From assembly GCA_028822585.1 (NCBI GenBank), contig JAPKDL010000006.1, positions 1 through 64,000 on the forward strand: DNA of 64,000 nt, given 5' to 3'. The notes below the pieces were generated by a model. The model was given only the letters and a program-made list of their open reading frames with translations, made no database searches and was not told the DNA's origin. A program made the position numbers and the translations under genes. Positions within the stretch are counted from its first letter, which is position 1; each line of letters begins with the position of its first letter. This DNA comes from Alphaproteobacteria bacterium. GTDB taxonomy: Bacteria; Pseudomonadota; Alphaproteobacteria; UBA8366; GCA-2717185. Shown here one piece after another: positions 33,191-42,138 of this stretch.

Positions 33191-33799
33191 ATGATTATCG
33201 GCCTTACCGGCGGCATAGCCTCGGGAAAATCTACCGCTGCTAACTTTTTAGGATCGAAAGGCGCGTCAGTAATCGACTGTGATGTCCTAGGGCATCGCGC
33301 TTATGAACCTCACACGCAGGCCTTTCGCGAAGTCGTTGAGACCTTTGACGACGAGGTTGTGGGCGCGGACGGCACGATTGACCGGAAGGTGTTGGGCGGC
33401 AAAGTCTTTGGAAACCCTGAAGCCTTGAACCAGTTAACTAGAATCCTCTGGCCAGAAATTCGCCGAATGGCCGAAGCCGAAATCGTACGATTACGAGACA
33501 CTAACCCTGATACGCATGTGGTGCTGGAAGCCGCCGTTTTGTTCGAAGCGGGATGGGAAGACGCAGTGGACGAAATTTGGGTCGCTGTTGTCGATGTAGA
33601 AACAGCCGTATCTCGCGCCATGGAGCGCGATAGTGCCAACGAAGCGGCAATACGCAAGCGCATTGATTCCCAACTTTCCAATGACGAACGGCGCCGACGT
33701 GCCGATATCGTCATCGACAACAATCGCGATGAGGCAGCATTACGAATACGATTGGAGGCAGAATGGCACCGGGTGATCACGAACAAGGCCGGTGTATAA
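33191..33799 (+). CDS. coaE: Dephospho-CoA kinase (CoaE-like)
   Basis: Encodes 202 residues. Dephospho-CoA kinase phosphorylates the ribose 3'-OH of dephospho-CoA, the last step of CoA synthesis. Seen: P-loop GLTGGIASGKST at residues 4-15, DCDVLGHRAYEP (substrate Asp), VVLEAAVLFEAGWE, and the lid region AAIRKRIDSQLSNDERRRRAD followed by VIDNN. The motifs are complete. In alphaproteobacteria coaE usually lies beside dnaQ and secB or hemE-type housekeeping genes; here it sits next to an MmgE/PrpD gene in an accessory region, so it may be a second copy. Stop and the next start are only 5 bases apart. Confidence 0.85.
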   Translation: MIIGLTGGIASGKSTAANFLGSKGASVIDCDVLGHRAYEPHTQAFREVVETFDDEVVGADGTIDRKVLGGKVFGNPEALNQLTRILWPEIRRMAEAEIVRLRDTNPDTHVVLEAAVLFEAGWEDAVDEIWVAVVDVETAVSRAMERDSANEAAIRKRIDSQLSNDERRRRADIVIDNNRDEAALRIRLEAEWHRVITNKAGV

Positions 33800-33804
33800 A
33801 TTCG

Positions 33805-35190
33805 ATGGGAGACGCGATTGAGGAATTTGCCAACTTCGTGACCAAAACGGATTTCGATCAGATTCCGGAAAAGGCGCGAGCGACAGCGAAGACATTTATT
33901 CTCGATAGCCTGGGAGTGGGCCTGATAGGATCTGCCGGTCCATGGGCGGCAGAATTGGTCAAAACGCAGACCTTATGGGGCAGTGGCGACGATTCGAGAG
34001 TTTGGGCTCAAGAAACCCGCCTACCCGCCCCAGCAGCGGCCATGTGCAACGCCTATCAGATGCACAACAGCGAGTTCGACTGCGTGCATGAGGGCGCTGT
34101 CGTCCACGCCCTGAGCGTCGTCCTCCCCTGCGCCCTAGCTGAAGCTGATAGGCAGGGCACCGTGGAAGGCCGCAGCGTGACTGGAGCCGAGCTCATAACA
34201 GCGGTCATTCTAGGCGTTGATATGGCCTGTAATCTCGGTCTGGCCGCCACATCCGGATTACGGTTTTTCCGCCCCGGGACCGCCGGGTTATTCGGCGGGG
34301 TCAGTGCAATTGCAAAATTGCGCAGGTTTGATTCCGAAACTTTGGTGCGCGCATATTCCATTGCCTATGCGCAGCTCTGCGGCACTATGCAGCCCCACAG
34401 CGAAGGGTCATTATTGCTGGGCATGCAAATGGGGTTTAGCGCACGCAACGCCGTGGTCTCATGCGATATGGCGCAGGCAGGGCTAGCCGGCTTGAAAAAT
34501 ATCTTAGAGGGACCCTTCGGTTACTTTTCAGTCATAGAATCAGGCGGCGATTTGACCGAGATCATCGCGCAAATGGGAACTCTGTGGCGCATCACAGAAA
34601 TGGCACATAAGCCACACCCATCGGGACGCGCCACCCATGGCGTCATAGATGCTGCCCTGAAACTTCGCGCCGACCACAATTTTAGCCCTGCGGCTATTGA
34701 GTCCATAACCTTGTCAATCCCACCGCTGACGCATCATTTAGTCGCACGACCGGTGCATAATGCCATGGAGATCAATTACGCCCGGCTTTGCTCGCCCTAC
34801 GTAGTCGCAGTGGCGTCGATGAACGGCGAAATACGAATCAAAGATTTCCATACCAAGGCCTTACGCAACCCGGATATCCTCGATTTAGCCCACCGCGTAA
34901 CAATTGAACGTACCGACCACCCCGACCCGAATGCACTAACGCCAGTAGAGGTCACCGTCGCCATAACTGACGGACGGGTATTGCGCCAACGCATTGATGT
35001 TGTCCTTGGCAATCCCGAAAACCCTCTGACGCGCGAGGCACATTTAGATAAATTTCGCGACAATGTCGCAGGCGCTACAATCCCACTCTCGAATGGTCAA
35101 ACTGAGGCCTTAATTCAACAAGTCGATGACTTAGAATTTATCTGTGACATTCGAGAGTTAATCGACAACCTCACTCTGCCACCGCAATAA
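33805..35190 (+). CDS. MmgE/PrpD family protein (second copy)
   Basis: The track start 33763 lies inside coaE; ATG 33805 (MGDAIEEFANFV) fits the family's usual N-terminus, giving 461 residues and a 5-base gap after coaE. Seen: CNAYQMHNSEFDCVHEGAVVHA (active-site region with His and Asp), RFFRPGTAGLFGGVSAIAKL (the PrpD H-x-T-G-x-x-G element, here F-R-P-G-T-A-G), and MAHKPHPSGRATHGVIDAAL (K-P-x-P-x-G/C-x-x-x-H). Diverged from the copy at 8652. It may be an epimerase, dehydratase or decarboxylase of a small di- or tricarboxylate. Confidence 0.87.
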   Translation: MGDAIEEFANFVTKTDFDQIPEKARATAKTFILDSLGVGLIGSAGPWAAELVKTQTLWGSGDDSRVWAQETRLPAPAAAMCNAYQMHNSEFDCVHEGAVVHALSVVLPCALAEADRQGTVEGRSVTGAELITAVILGVDMACNLGLAATSGLRFFRPGTAGLFGGVSAIAKLRRFDSETLVRAYSIAYAQLCGTMQPHSEGSLLLGMQMGFSARNAVVSCDMAQAGLAGLKNILEGPFGYFSVIESGGDLTEIIAQMGTLWRITEMAHKPHPSGRATHGVIDAALKLRADHNFSPAAIESITLSIPPLTHHLVARPVHNAMEINYARLCSPYVVAVASMNGEIRIKDFHTKALRNPDILDLAHRVTIERTDHPDPNALTPVEVTVAITDGRVLRQRIDVVLGNPENPLTREAHLDKFRDNVAGATIPLSNGQTEALIQQVDDLEFICDIRELIDNLTLPPQ

Positions 35191-35233
35191 ACCATTTATT
35201 ACGCAGTTGGAGAGAAGGCTCAAAGGTAACAGG

Positions 35234-35769
35234 TTGGTCGAGAAACGATTCATCTCCACCAATGAACTGTTGCAGGGCTCATACCGTCCAGGGCATCTAA
35301 TCCTGAAATCTGGGTTCAAGCCAAACCACATTTTCGGTGCTTAGCGTGGCGGTCCTCCTCTCAAAATTGCGGTGCGAGAATCGCCTAAATACCACGACGT
35401 CGCAACGGACCTCATAGCCATTTTCACATCGCCCTATGACGCCACCAAACATCGGCGCGGCACGGTCTAGGTTCATGGCCTCCACTACATCACCAAAATC
35501 ATGAATGTGGAGGATTATTTAAACATCATCGATAACTTGTTCAACAGCGGACACAGCGTCCAAGCGATCTTCATGACAATTCGCAATCTGTCCTAACGCA
35601 ATACACCCGCAATAAAAGTAACGACAGTTTATTGCACACAAGGCAAACGCGAGGTCGAAATCACCCCGGATTTATATGTGTGAAAAATCGAAAATTGACT
35701 GGTGTTACCTCACGAATTTCAGAGCTTCAACGAACAGAAAATTAAGCCGAATAAACCCTTCGCGTTAAC
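35234..35769 (+). pseudogene. Phosphoribosyltransferase pseudogene
   Basis: From about 35234 the plus strand reads EKRFISTNELLQGSYRPGHL, ILKSGFKPNHIFGA, TAG, then RGGPPLKIAVRESPKYHDVA, VHGLHYITKIMNVEDYLNII, DNLFNSGHSVQAIFMTIRNLS, stop, NTPAIKVTTVY, REVEITPDLYV, TGA, LVLPHEFQSF. This follows hypoxanthine/xanthine-type phosphoribosyltransferases: R-G-G loop, the PRPP-binding (V/I)-(D)-D-(V/L)-x-D-S-G-x-(S/T) block (here IIDNLFNSGHS) and the P-H-E tail. Several stops and at least one frameshift kill it. The track shows only an antisense ORF here, so the gene is invisible in it. Confidence 0.8.
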
Positions 35770-35854
35770 AACACCGAAGGTTTCACCATCTGACATTGCC
35801 CCCGAAAGATCCAGCGACTAGGCTGTCTCTACAATAATTTTTGGAGAATTTTCT

Positions 35855-36781
35855 GTGGCCGCAGGCAACGGATTGAAATTAGGCGTAACCTTACCGCTGA
35901 CGGATATCGGCGGCGCTCCAGAGACAGTACGGCGCTTTGCCAGGGAGGCCGAAGCACTGGGGTATAATTATCTGGGAGCGCCCGAACACGTGATAGGCGT
36001 CAACGTTGCCAGCCGTCCGGACTGGGATACGGGCCGCAATTCATCAGTAGATATGTTTCACGACCCTTTTGTCTTGTTCGGCTTTCTATCTGGCTGCACT
36101 ACGCGGATCAGGTTTTCCACCCAGGTCATGATCCTGCCGCAACGACAAACCGCACTTGTCGCAAAACAAGCCGCCAGCCTCGACGTGCTTTCCGGCGGAC
36201 GATTTCGTTTTGGCGTAGGCATAGGCTGGAACTCAGTCGAATATGACGCCCTGAACGAAGATTTCACCAATCGCGGAATACGCTCGGAAGAACAGGTCGA
36301 AGTGATGCAGGCGCTTTGGGCCAACCCGCATGTTAAGTTTAAAGGCCGTTGGCATGATATCGACGACGCGGGGATTAATCCGTTACCGCTCAAACGCGCT
36401 ATCCCGCTCTGGTTCGGCGGTCATAAGGACGTTACGCTAAAACGTATCGCCAAATGGGGCGCGGGCTGGATTATGTTGGCCCATCCCCTCGGCCCCAAAG
36501 CTAACGCCGAATTCGCTAAGCTGAAGCGCTACACAGAAGAGGCTAGGCGTGACCCTGACGAGATTGGCATAGAGGTCTGGGTGTCCACGGGCGAAGGCCG
36601 TCCCGATGATTGGAAAAGAACCGCCGAATCCTGGGCCGAATCCGGCGTGACACACATTACAGTCAACAATGTATACAGTCGCAATCACAACAAACGGATT
36701 TCCGACAAATCTTTTGACGGACATTTACGTGCGATGGAAGCCTATTGGCGTGCCGTCGGCGACCTTGCCGGAGAAAATTAG
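35855..36781 (+). CDS. LLM-class flavin/F420-dependent oxidoreductase
   Basis: Encodes 308 residues from GTG 35855, with GGAG upstream. Luciferase-like TIM-barrel family using FMN or F420. Seen: LGVTLPLTDIGG, YNYLGAPEHVIG, FLSGCTTRIRFSTQVMILPQR, LDVLSGGRFRFGVGIGWNSVEYDAL (the L-S-x-G-R-x-x-x-G-V-G-x-G-W element), PLWFGGHKDVTLKRIAKWGAGW. It matches the F420-type subgroup often called TIGR03619; whether F420 or FMN is used cannot be told. It lies 12 bases before a second LLM gene, so the two are co-transcribed with the GMC gene that follows. Confidence 0.88.
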   Translation: MAAGNGLKLGVTLPLTDIGGAPETVRRFAREAEALGYNYLGAPEHVIGVNVASRPDWDTGRNSSVDMFHDPFVLFGFLSGCTTRIRFSTQVMILPQRQTALVAKQAASLDVLSGGRFRFGVGIGWNSVEYDALNEDFTNRGIRSEEQVEVMQALWANPHVKFKGRWHDIDDAGINPLPLKRAIPLWFGGHKDVTLKRIAKWGAGWIMLAHPLGPKANAEFAKLKRYTEEARRDPDEIGIEVWVSTGEGRPDDWKRTAESWAESGVTHITVNNVYSRNHNKRISDKSFDGHLRAMEAYWRAVGDLAGEN

Positions 36782-36793
36782 AAAGGAAGACGC

Positions 36794-37903
36794 ATGAATG
36801 ACCTGACCTTTGGATGGTTCCTTCCCACGAGCGGCGACACGACGTGTCTCGCCAATAACGATGAACGCATTCCACAAAGCCCGGAATTATTCGACGACGT
36901 GGTCAAGGCGGTTGACAATGGCGGCTACAAATATCTGCTAATGCCCGTAAACGCGACCTGCTGGGAGGCCACGGTTGTCGCGTCGTATTATGTTGCGCAG
37001 ACCAAAAATGTTGCGCCCCTGGTCGCCCTGCGATCCGGTTATTGCAACCCGACGTTATCAGCCAAAATGTACGCGACCCTCGACCAGATGTCCGGGGGGC
37101 GACTCTGCATCAATCTGATTGCTGGGATTAGTGACGATGACACCCTAGCCGACGGTATTGCCGACACCAAACAGGTTCGTTACGAGAAGATGGACGAAGA
37201 AGTGTCAATCATGAAACGCCTATGGACGTCCGACAAGCCCATAGGATTCGAAGGTAAGCATTATCGGGTCAACCAGGTGATTGAACCCAAGCCATTGCAG
37301 CAGCCTCACCCGCCGTTCTTTCTGGGCGGCGGATCAGAACAGGCAATGGATATTTCAGCGAAACATTCCAGCGTGCATTTGTTCTGGGGCGACAAACCAG
37401 ACGTGATTGCCACAAAAATTAAGGACATGCGCGGACGCGCAGCCAAACATGGTCGGGGGCATGTTTTACAATTTGGCATGCGGTTACAGATCATTTGCGC
37501 TGACACCGAGATCGAAGCTTGGGACGAAGCCCATCGTTTGATCGCCGGTGCTACACAATTCAATTTGATCAACAACAAAGATGGCAAGGCAGCGGTCGAC
37601 GGCATTCGCCGCACCTCAGAGGCTAATCAACGGGTATGGAAATTGCTGGAAGAGTCCGGGGACGACATGAAAATTCACCCGCATCTCTGGACCGGAATTT
37701 CAATGGTGCGCGCCGGCGCCGGTATCGCCGTCGTTGGAACGCCCAAGCAAATCGCCGCGACTCTGGATGAGTTCGTGGAGGCCGGTTGCACCAGTTTCTG
37801 CCTATCGGGATACCCGCACGCCAAAGCCGCCCGAATGTTTTCCCAAAAAGTCCTGCCGTTGTTTAAGAGCCGCTTGTCCGATAGCCTTCCAACAGCGGCT
37901 TAA
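36794..37903 (+). CDS. LLM-class monooxygenase, SsuD-like
   Basis: Encodes 369 residues, close to the 380 of alkanesulfonate monooxygenase SsuD, which uses FMNH2 to release sulfite from alkanesulfonates. Seen: LTFGWFLPTSGDTTCL, VAPLVALRSGYCNPTLSAKMYATLDQMSGGRLCINLI, WTSDKPIGFEGKHYRV, PPFFLGGGSEQAMDISAKHSS and QIICADTEIEAWDEAHRLI. A flavin reductase partner (SsuE) is not nearby. AGGAAG precedes the ATG. An oxidative desulfonation or related C-heteroatom cleavage is likely; the exact substrate is unknown. Confidence 0.88.
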   Translation: MNDLTFGWFLPTSGDTTCLANNDERIPQSPELFDDVVKAVDNGGYKYLLMPVNATCWEATVVASYYVAQTKNVAPLVALRSGYCNPTLSAKMYATLDQMSGGRLCINLIAGISDDDTLADGIADTKQVRYEKMDEEVSIMKRLWTSDKPIGFEGKHYRVNQVIEPKPLQQPHPPFFLGGGSEQAMDISAKHSSVHLFWGDKPDVIATKIKDMRGRAAKHGRGHVLQFGMRLQIICADTEIEAWDEAHRLIAGATQFNLINNKDGKAAVDGIRRTSEANQRVWKLLEESGDDMKIHPHLWTGISMVRAGAGIAVVGTPKQIAATLDEFVEAGCTSFCLSGYPHAKAARMFSQKVLPLFKSRLSDSLPTAA

Positions 37904-37924
37904 GGCATCGAGGAGTAGGTTATC

Positions 37925-39520
37925 ATGCAAGCAGACTATATCGTCGTCGGCGCGGGATCTGCCGGTTGCGCCGTTGCATGCCGTCTGGTGGAAAGCGGCG
38001 CCCGCGTCACGCTGCTGGAAGCAGGACCGAAGGACACTAATCCGCGCATCCATATTCCCGCCGCCTTGCGCCCTTTGCTGAACCATCCCGTGTTGAACTG
38101 GAACTATTCTGCCGAACCGGTGGAAAGCGCGGGCGGTCGGCGTATCGGATTGCCGCGCGGTCGTGTGCTGGGGGGGTCCAGCTCCATCAATGCTATGTTG
38201 TATGTGCGCGGCAACCCGGCGGATTACGACGGCTGGGCGCAAATGGGCTGCCGAGGGTGGTCCTATGACGAAATATTGCCCTACTTCAAACAATCAGAAA
38301 CCTACAAACAAGTCGGGAACACGGAAATCCGTGGTGGCGGCGGACCGTTGAAGGTTGAAGATTATCGCACCATCCTGCCAATAACGCATCGGTTCGTCGA
38401 AGCCGCGCAGCAGGCGGGTTTCGCTTACACCCCGGACTATAATGGTGAGCGGCAGGAAGGCGTCGGTTATTCCCAAATGACGCGGCGGGGCCGGTTTCGT
38501 GGCTCTACGGCACAGACCTACCTACGTGCGGTGAAAGGCGACCCAAACCTCGACATCATCACTGGCGCCTTAGGGGGGCGGCTGTTGTTTGACGGCGCGA
38601 AATGCGTCGGCATGACCTACCGACAAGACGGGCAGGACAAGGAAGTTCGCGCAACAAAGGAAGTCATCCTCTGCGGTGGCACGTATAACTCGCCACATTT
38701 ACTACAAATTTCCGGCATTGGAGCGGGCGCACATCTCAAAGACATCGGCGTTGAGGTCCGCCATGAACTCCCCGGCGTCGGCGCAAACTTGGCGGACCAT
38801 TTTGGCGCCAAGATAAAACATCGCGTACGCGGCGAAATGACGATGAACCAACTGTCGCGCTTTCCTTACGTTGTGCCGGAAATCGCCAAATACGCCCTGT
38901 TCGGAAATGGCGCCCTCACCTTCGGTGTCACCAGCGCCATTGTGTTTTGTCGCAGTCGGGAGGGGCTCGCCAGTCCAGACCTACAGCTTTCCTTTACTCC
39001 GGCAACACCCAAGGACGAATCTCAGGGCGCGTTGGAAAAGGAACCCGGCGCCACCGTCACCGCCATTCCAGTTCGCGCGGAAAGCCGAGGCACCGTGATG
39101 GCAAAAAGCGCTGACCCGTATGTATACCCTGCCGTCACGCCAAGCTATCTCTCCGATGAAAACGACGTCAATGTCTTGTATTCCGGCGTTCAGATCGTGC
39201 GCCGTATATTTGATTCGCCCGCGTTGAAAGACGTCAGCATGGGCGAATTCGCTCCCGGATCAGATTTACAATCTCGTGACGAAATCCGCCAATACACGCG
39301 TGAAACCGGTGGCACTATTCACCACCCTGTCGGCACCTGCAAAATGGGTGAAGACCCTGCCTCCGTCGTTGACTCGCGCCTCCGCGTTCACGGGGTTCCT
39401 GGCCTGCGCGTGATCGACGCTTCTATAATGCCAACCTTGACGACCGGCAACACCAACGCGCCCGCCATCATGATCGGTGAAAAAGGTGCCGCCATGATTT
39501 TAGAGGACAACGCCGCCTAG
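37925..39520 (+). CDS. GMC-family oxidoreductase (choline dehydrogenase-like)
   Basis: Encodes 531 residues. FAD-dependent alcohol oxidation. Seen: ADYIVVGAGSAGCAVACRL at the N-terminus, LPRGRVLGGSSSINAMLYVRG (GMC signature 1), TKEVILCGGTYNSPHLLQISGIG (signature 2), the active-site His in GGTIHHPVGTCKMG and the C-terminal NTNAPAIMIGEKGA. Resembles BetA and alcohol dehydrogenase AlkJ. GAGGAG precedes ATG 37925, 21 bases after the LLM gene, so the three genes form one operon: two flavin monooxygenases plus an alcohol oxidase. Confidence 0.92.
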   Translation: MQADYIVVGAGSAGCAVACRLVESGARVTLLEAGPKDTNPRIHIPAALRPLLNHPVLNWNYSAEPVESAGGRRIGLPRGRVLGGSSSINAMLYVRGNPADYDGWAQMGCRGWSYDEILPYFKQSETYKQVGNTEIRGGGGPLKVEDYRTILPITHRFVEAAQQAGFAYTPDYNGERQEGVGYSQMTRRGRFRGSTAQTYLRAVKGDPNLDIITGALGGRLLFDGAKCVGMTYRQDGQDKEVRATKEVILCGGTYNSPHLLQISGIGAGAHLKDIGVEVRHELPGVGANLADHFGAKIKHRVRGEMTMNQLSRFPYVVPEIAKYALFGNGALTFGVTSAIVFCRSREGLASPDLQLSFTPATPKDESQGALEKEPGATVTAIPVRAESRGTVMAKSADPYVYPAVTPSYLSDENDVNVLYSGVQIVRRIFDSPALKDVSMGEFAPGSDLQSRDEIRQYTRETGGTIHHPVGTCKMGEDPASVVDSRLRVHGVPGLRVIDASIMPTLTTGNTNAPAIMIGEKGAAMILEDNAA

Positions 39521-39676
39521 CGTCCTTAGGCAGGTAACACCACTGGCCGTTTTTCAACTCCCTACACCTGTCATACATGTGCGGCAGTCTGAGGAAGAAT
39601 ATACCACCGGGTTTCGCGGCCAGAATCTACGAATTGTGACGGACAGCGCAGTTCCCCCGCAGTACTATGCTAGATA

Positions 39677-39710
39677 GCGTTCACGAACACGACATGGAGT
39701 TCGTGAACGC
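39677..39710. repeat. Perfect 12-bp inverted repeat between convergent genes
   Basis: GCGTTCACGAAC and its exact complement GTTCGTGAACGC are separated by 10 bases. It lies between the 3' ends of the GMC gene and the ThDP enzyme gene, so it may form a bidirectional terminator hairpin, although no T-run follows. It could also be an operator. Confidence 0.6.
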
Positions 39711-39757
39711 CTCCAAACTGCTGCGGATTTCCTTCGATTGCTCGATAATCGCGTCAG

Positions 39758-41422
39758 TTACTCTTCCCCATAATGCACCCGGCGATAAGCGCGGGACGGA
39801 ATTTTATCGTCGGTGTGAATATCCCATAGGGTCGCGATATTCGCATTGTTGTGCTCGTCGAACAGTTTGGGGAACGCCCCCATCCGGGTCACCGTCTCGC
39901 TGCGCATCCCAAACCCAGTCGCAACGCCAGCCAAGTCCCCACGACCGTGGATCGCCGGTCCAGCGTCAAGGCCGTGCGCTCGGAATTTGTGGAACTCCGC
40001 GCCGTAACCGCCATCGTTCATGATGTTGATCAGCAGCTTAATGCCTTGTCTCCGGATGGTTTCCAATTCCTGCACATGCATCAACAAGCTGCCGTCGCCT
40101 TCAATCAATGCGACCTTGCCATCGCCACGCGCCGCCGCAATTCCAATGGCAGCGGGCAGCCCCGACCCGATGGCACCAAAGTCGTTCACCACATGGTATT
40201 TATCTGCCGCGCGACCCGTCATATGGGTCAAGGCGATAGAGAAATAATGCCCACCGCCGACAACAATATCCCAGTCCTTTGGAATCACCTGGTCAAGCTC
40301 CAGGATCATCTTACGAGGGTCGACCGTATCTGGCTGCACCGGATACACTTTACTATCGGGGCTATCACCTGAAATCTGCGCCGCCATGTCGCCTACGCGG
40401 AAGCCACTGCGCGACACGCCGCGTTCCTCCATACGGTTTGCGATGGCGTCCGCCGCCGCCCTGGCGTCCGCGCGTATGTGCATATCCGCCGTGCGCAACC
40501 CTTGCCATAAACCACGGGGATTGATATCAATTTGGACAACCTGTGCACCTGGATACAAATACCCGCCTTCGGTCGTGTAATGTCCAAGACCCGCACCGAC
40601 GCCGATCACCAAGTCTGATTCCGCAAACCGTTCGCGCGCAAAATCACTGGCGAAAGCCCCAGCGATATCCATGGCGTAAGGATTACCGTCGAACAGCCCT
40701 TTGCCAAACAGCGAGGTCGCTAACAACGCCCCCGATTTTTCTGCCAACGCTGCCAAAGACTCGCGTGCGCCGGAATGCAACGCGCCACGCCCGCCAATAA
40801 TAATCGGTTTTTCGGCTTCCGCGATCATGTCGATCAGTCGGTCCACAAGTGCCGGATCAGGCACGGGACGCTGCGCCGTTGGCACAATATCAGCCGACGG
40901 ATTGTAGTCAGCCATGTAGGGGTATTCCTGTGTCTGCAAATCCATTGGAATACTCAACACCACGGGGCGGCGTTCCACCTGTGCGACTTGGAAAGCCTCG
41001 CGCACATTGTCCAACAGCCGGTCGACCGAACGTACAGCGATGTAATGCGCGCCCGTCGCCAGGGTTAGCGGCGCCATGTCAATCTGTTGCAAATACCAGG
41101 CGGACCCCATCGGCGCATCGCCTGCGAACACGACCATCGGCACATTTCCCCGCGCCGCCATGGTCAACGCCGTCATGATCTGGGTGAAGCCCGGCCCGCA
41201 AGTTGTGGACGCGACGCCAACCTTACCGGTCGCGCGCGCGTAACCGTCCGCCATCGCGCAGGCGCAGTGTTCGTGCCGAGCGTGGACCAGGTTGGCACCG
41301 TACTTGTCGCCCATTTTAGCCGCCCAATACATATTGGCGTCACCCATCAGCGTGAAGACGAATTCCACCCCTTCGGCCTTAAACGCCAGGGCGAGCATGT
41401 CAGAAACCTGAAGTTTTTCCAT
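39758..41422 (-). CDS. Thiamine-diphosphate-dependent enzyme (acetolactate synthase-like)
   Basis: Encodes 554 residues. Seen: LGDA-like N-terminus AEGVEFVFTLMGDANMYWAAKM, ARHEHCACAMADGYARATGKVGV (the catalytic Glu is replaced by His in the R-H-E-x-x-A-x-x-M-A-D block, where E follows), TCGPGFTQIMTALTMAA, and the ThDP motif GDGSLLMHVQELETIRRQ to INIMNDGGYG. The family covers acetolactate synthase, benzoylformate decarboxylase, oxalyl-CoA decarboxylase and relatives. Its start lies 2 bases after the CoxG-like gene and the ribosome-binding site (AAGGACAC) is inside that gene's end, so translation is coupled. Reaction not assignable. Confidence 0.88.
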   Translation of the reverse strand: MEKLQVSDMLALAFKAEGVEFVFTLMGDANMYWAAKMGDKYGANLVHARHEHCACAMADGYARATGKVGVASTTCGPGFTQIMTALTMAARGNVPMVVFAGDAPMGSAWYLQQIDMAPLTLATGAHYIAVRSVDRLLDNVREAFQVAQVERRPVVLSIPMDLQTQEYPYMADYNPSADIVPTAQRPVPDPALVDRLIDMIAEAEKPIIIGGRGALHSGARESLAALAEKSGALLATSLFGKGLFDGNPYAMDIAGAFASDFARERFAESDLVIGVGAGLGHYTTEGGYLYPGAQVVQIDINPRGLWQGLRTADMHIRADARAAADAIANRMEERGVSRSGFRVGDMAAQISGDSPDSKVYPVQPDTVDPRKMILELDQVIPKDWDIVVGGGHYFSIALTHMTGRAADKYHVVNDFGAIGSGLPAAIGIAAARGDGKVALIEGDGSLLMHVQELETIRRQGIKLLINIMNDGGYGAEFHKFRAHGLDAGPAIHGRGDLAGVATGFGMRSETVTRMGAFPKLFDEHNNANIATLWDIHTDDKIPSRAYRRVHYGEE

Positions 41423-41424
41423 TG

Positions 41425-42036
41425 TTAGTGTCCTTTTTTGCCGACAAGACCCATGAGCCCGGCAAGCATTGATTTAAAAGCCTTCCATAAAAGACTAAAG
41501 GCGTTTAATTCCGCGGCAGGTACCAGTTGCGGTTTTGGCGCGTCCGTCACAGACGCGTTTTCATCGGTTCCGAGGCCGCCTGACCCACACGCCTGATGCG
41601 TAACCAGGTTGGTCAGGTTTGTCGAAAATTCACCCAGCAACGCCCGTGCAACATGGACGCCTCCTGAATTGGCGAAGGCTTCCAGTGGACCCGTCACATT
41701 AAATTCACCCTGAATAGAAAGGTTCGTCTCCACGACGCCGGTAACGGCGAGTTTACCGGACGCTAAAGCGCGCGACGCGCCGCGTTGATCAATACCACGC
41801 CCTTCGACCGTGCAGGTCATCGTCGCATCGTCAAATTTCAACGCCGCCTCGCCGCGAAATATCGCAACGGTCGGCCCAAATTTAACCTTGATCGAACCGC
41901 TCCAAGAACCACCTTCGGATTCAGGTGACAATTCCGCGCCAGGAATGCAAGACGCGACAACTGCCGGGTCCCGCAGCAAGGGCCACACGACATCAGGAGA
42001 TGACGGTATGATGGTTTCTTCACTAATCGAAATCAT
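41425..42036 (-). CDS. CoxG-like SRPBCC protein
   Basis: Encodes 203 residues. Seen: SEETIIPSSPDVVWPLLRDPAVVASCIPGAE at the N-terminus, the hallmark of CoxG (CO dehydrogenase subunit G family), followed by GSIKVKFGPTVAIFRGEAAL, VTGVVETNLSIQGEF and a C-terminal hydrophobic stretch LLWKAFKSMLAGLMGLVGKK that could anchor it to the membrane. CoxG helps dock molybdenum hydroxylases to the membrane, but here the gene sits with a ThDP enzyme instead. The nearest Mo hydroxylase is at 23884. It may serve that orphan enzyme or have been recruited to the ThDP enzyme. Confidence 0.85.
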   Translation of the reverse strand: MISISEETIIPSSPDVVWPLLRDPAVVASCIPGAELSPESEGGSWSGSIKVKFGPTVAIFRGEAALKFDDATMTCTVEGRGIDQRGASRALASGKLAVTGVVETNLSIQGEFNVTGPLEAFANSGGVHVARALLGEFSTNLTNLVTHQACGSGGLGTDENASVTDAPKPQLVPAAELNAFSLLWKAFKSMLAGLMGLVGKKGH

Positions 42037-42138
42037 AACTTCAACAGGTCCCGTAAAATTTACAGGCGACCGCGTGCGGCACCCTTCATTCTATATTTCA
42101 AAAGGCGTTCACACCGGATTATTCTCTGTGACTTATTT

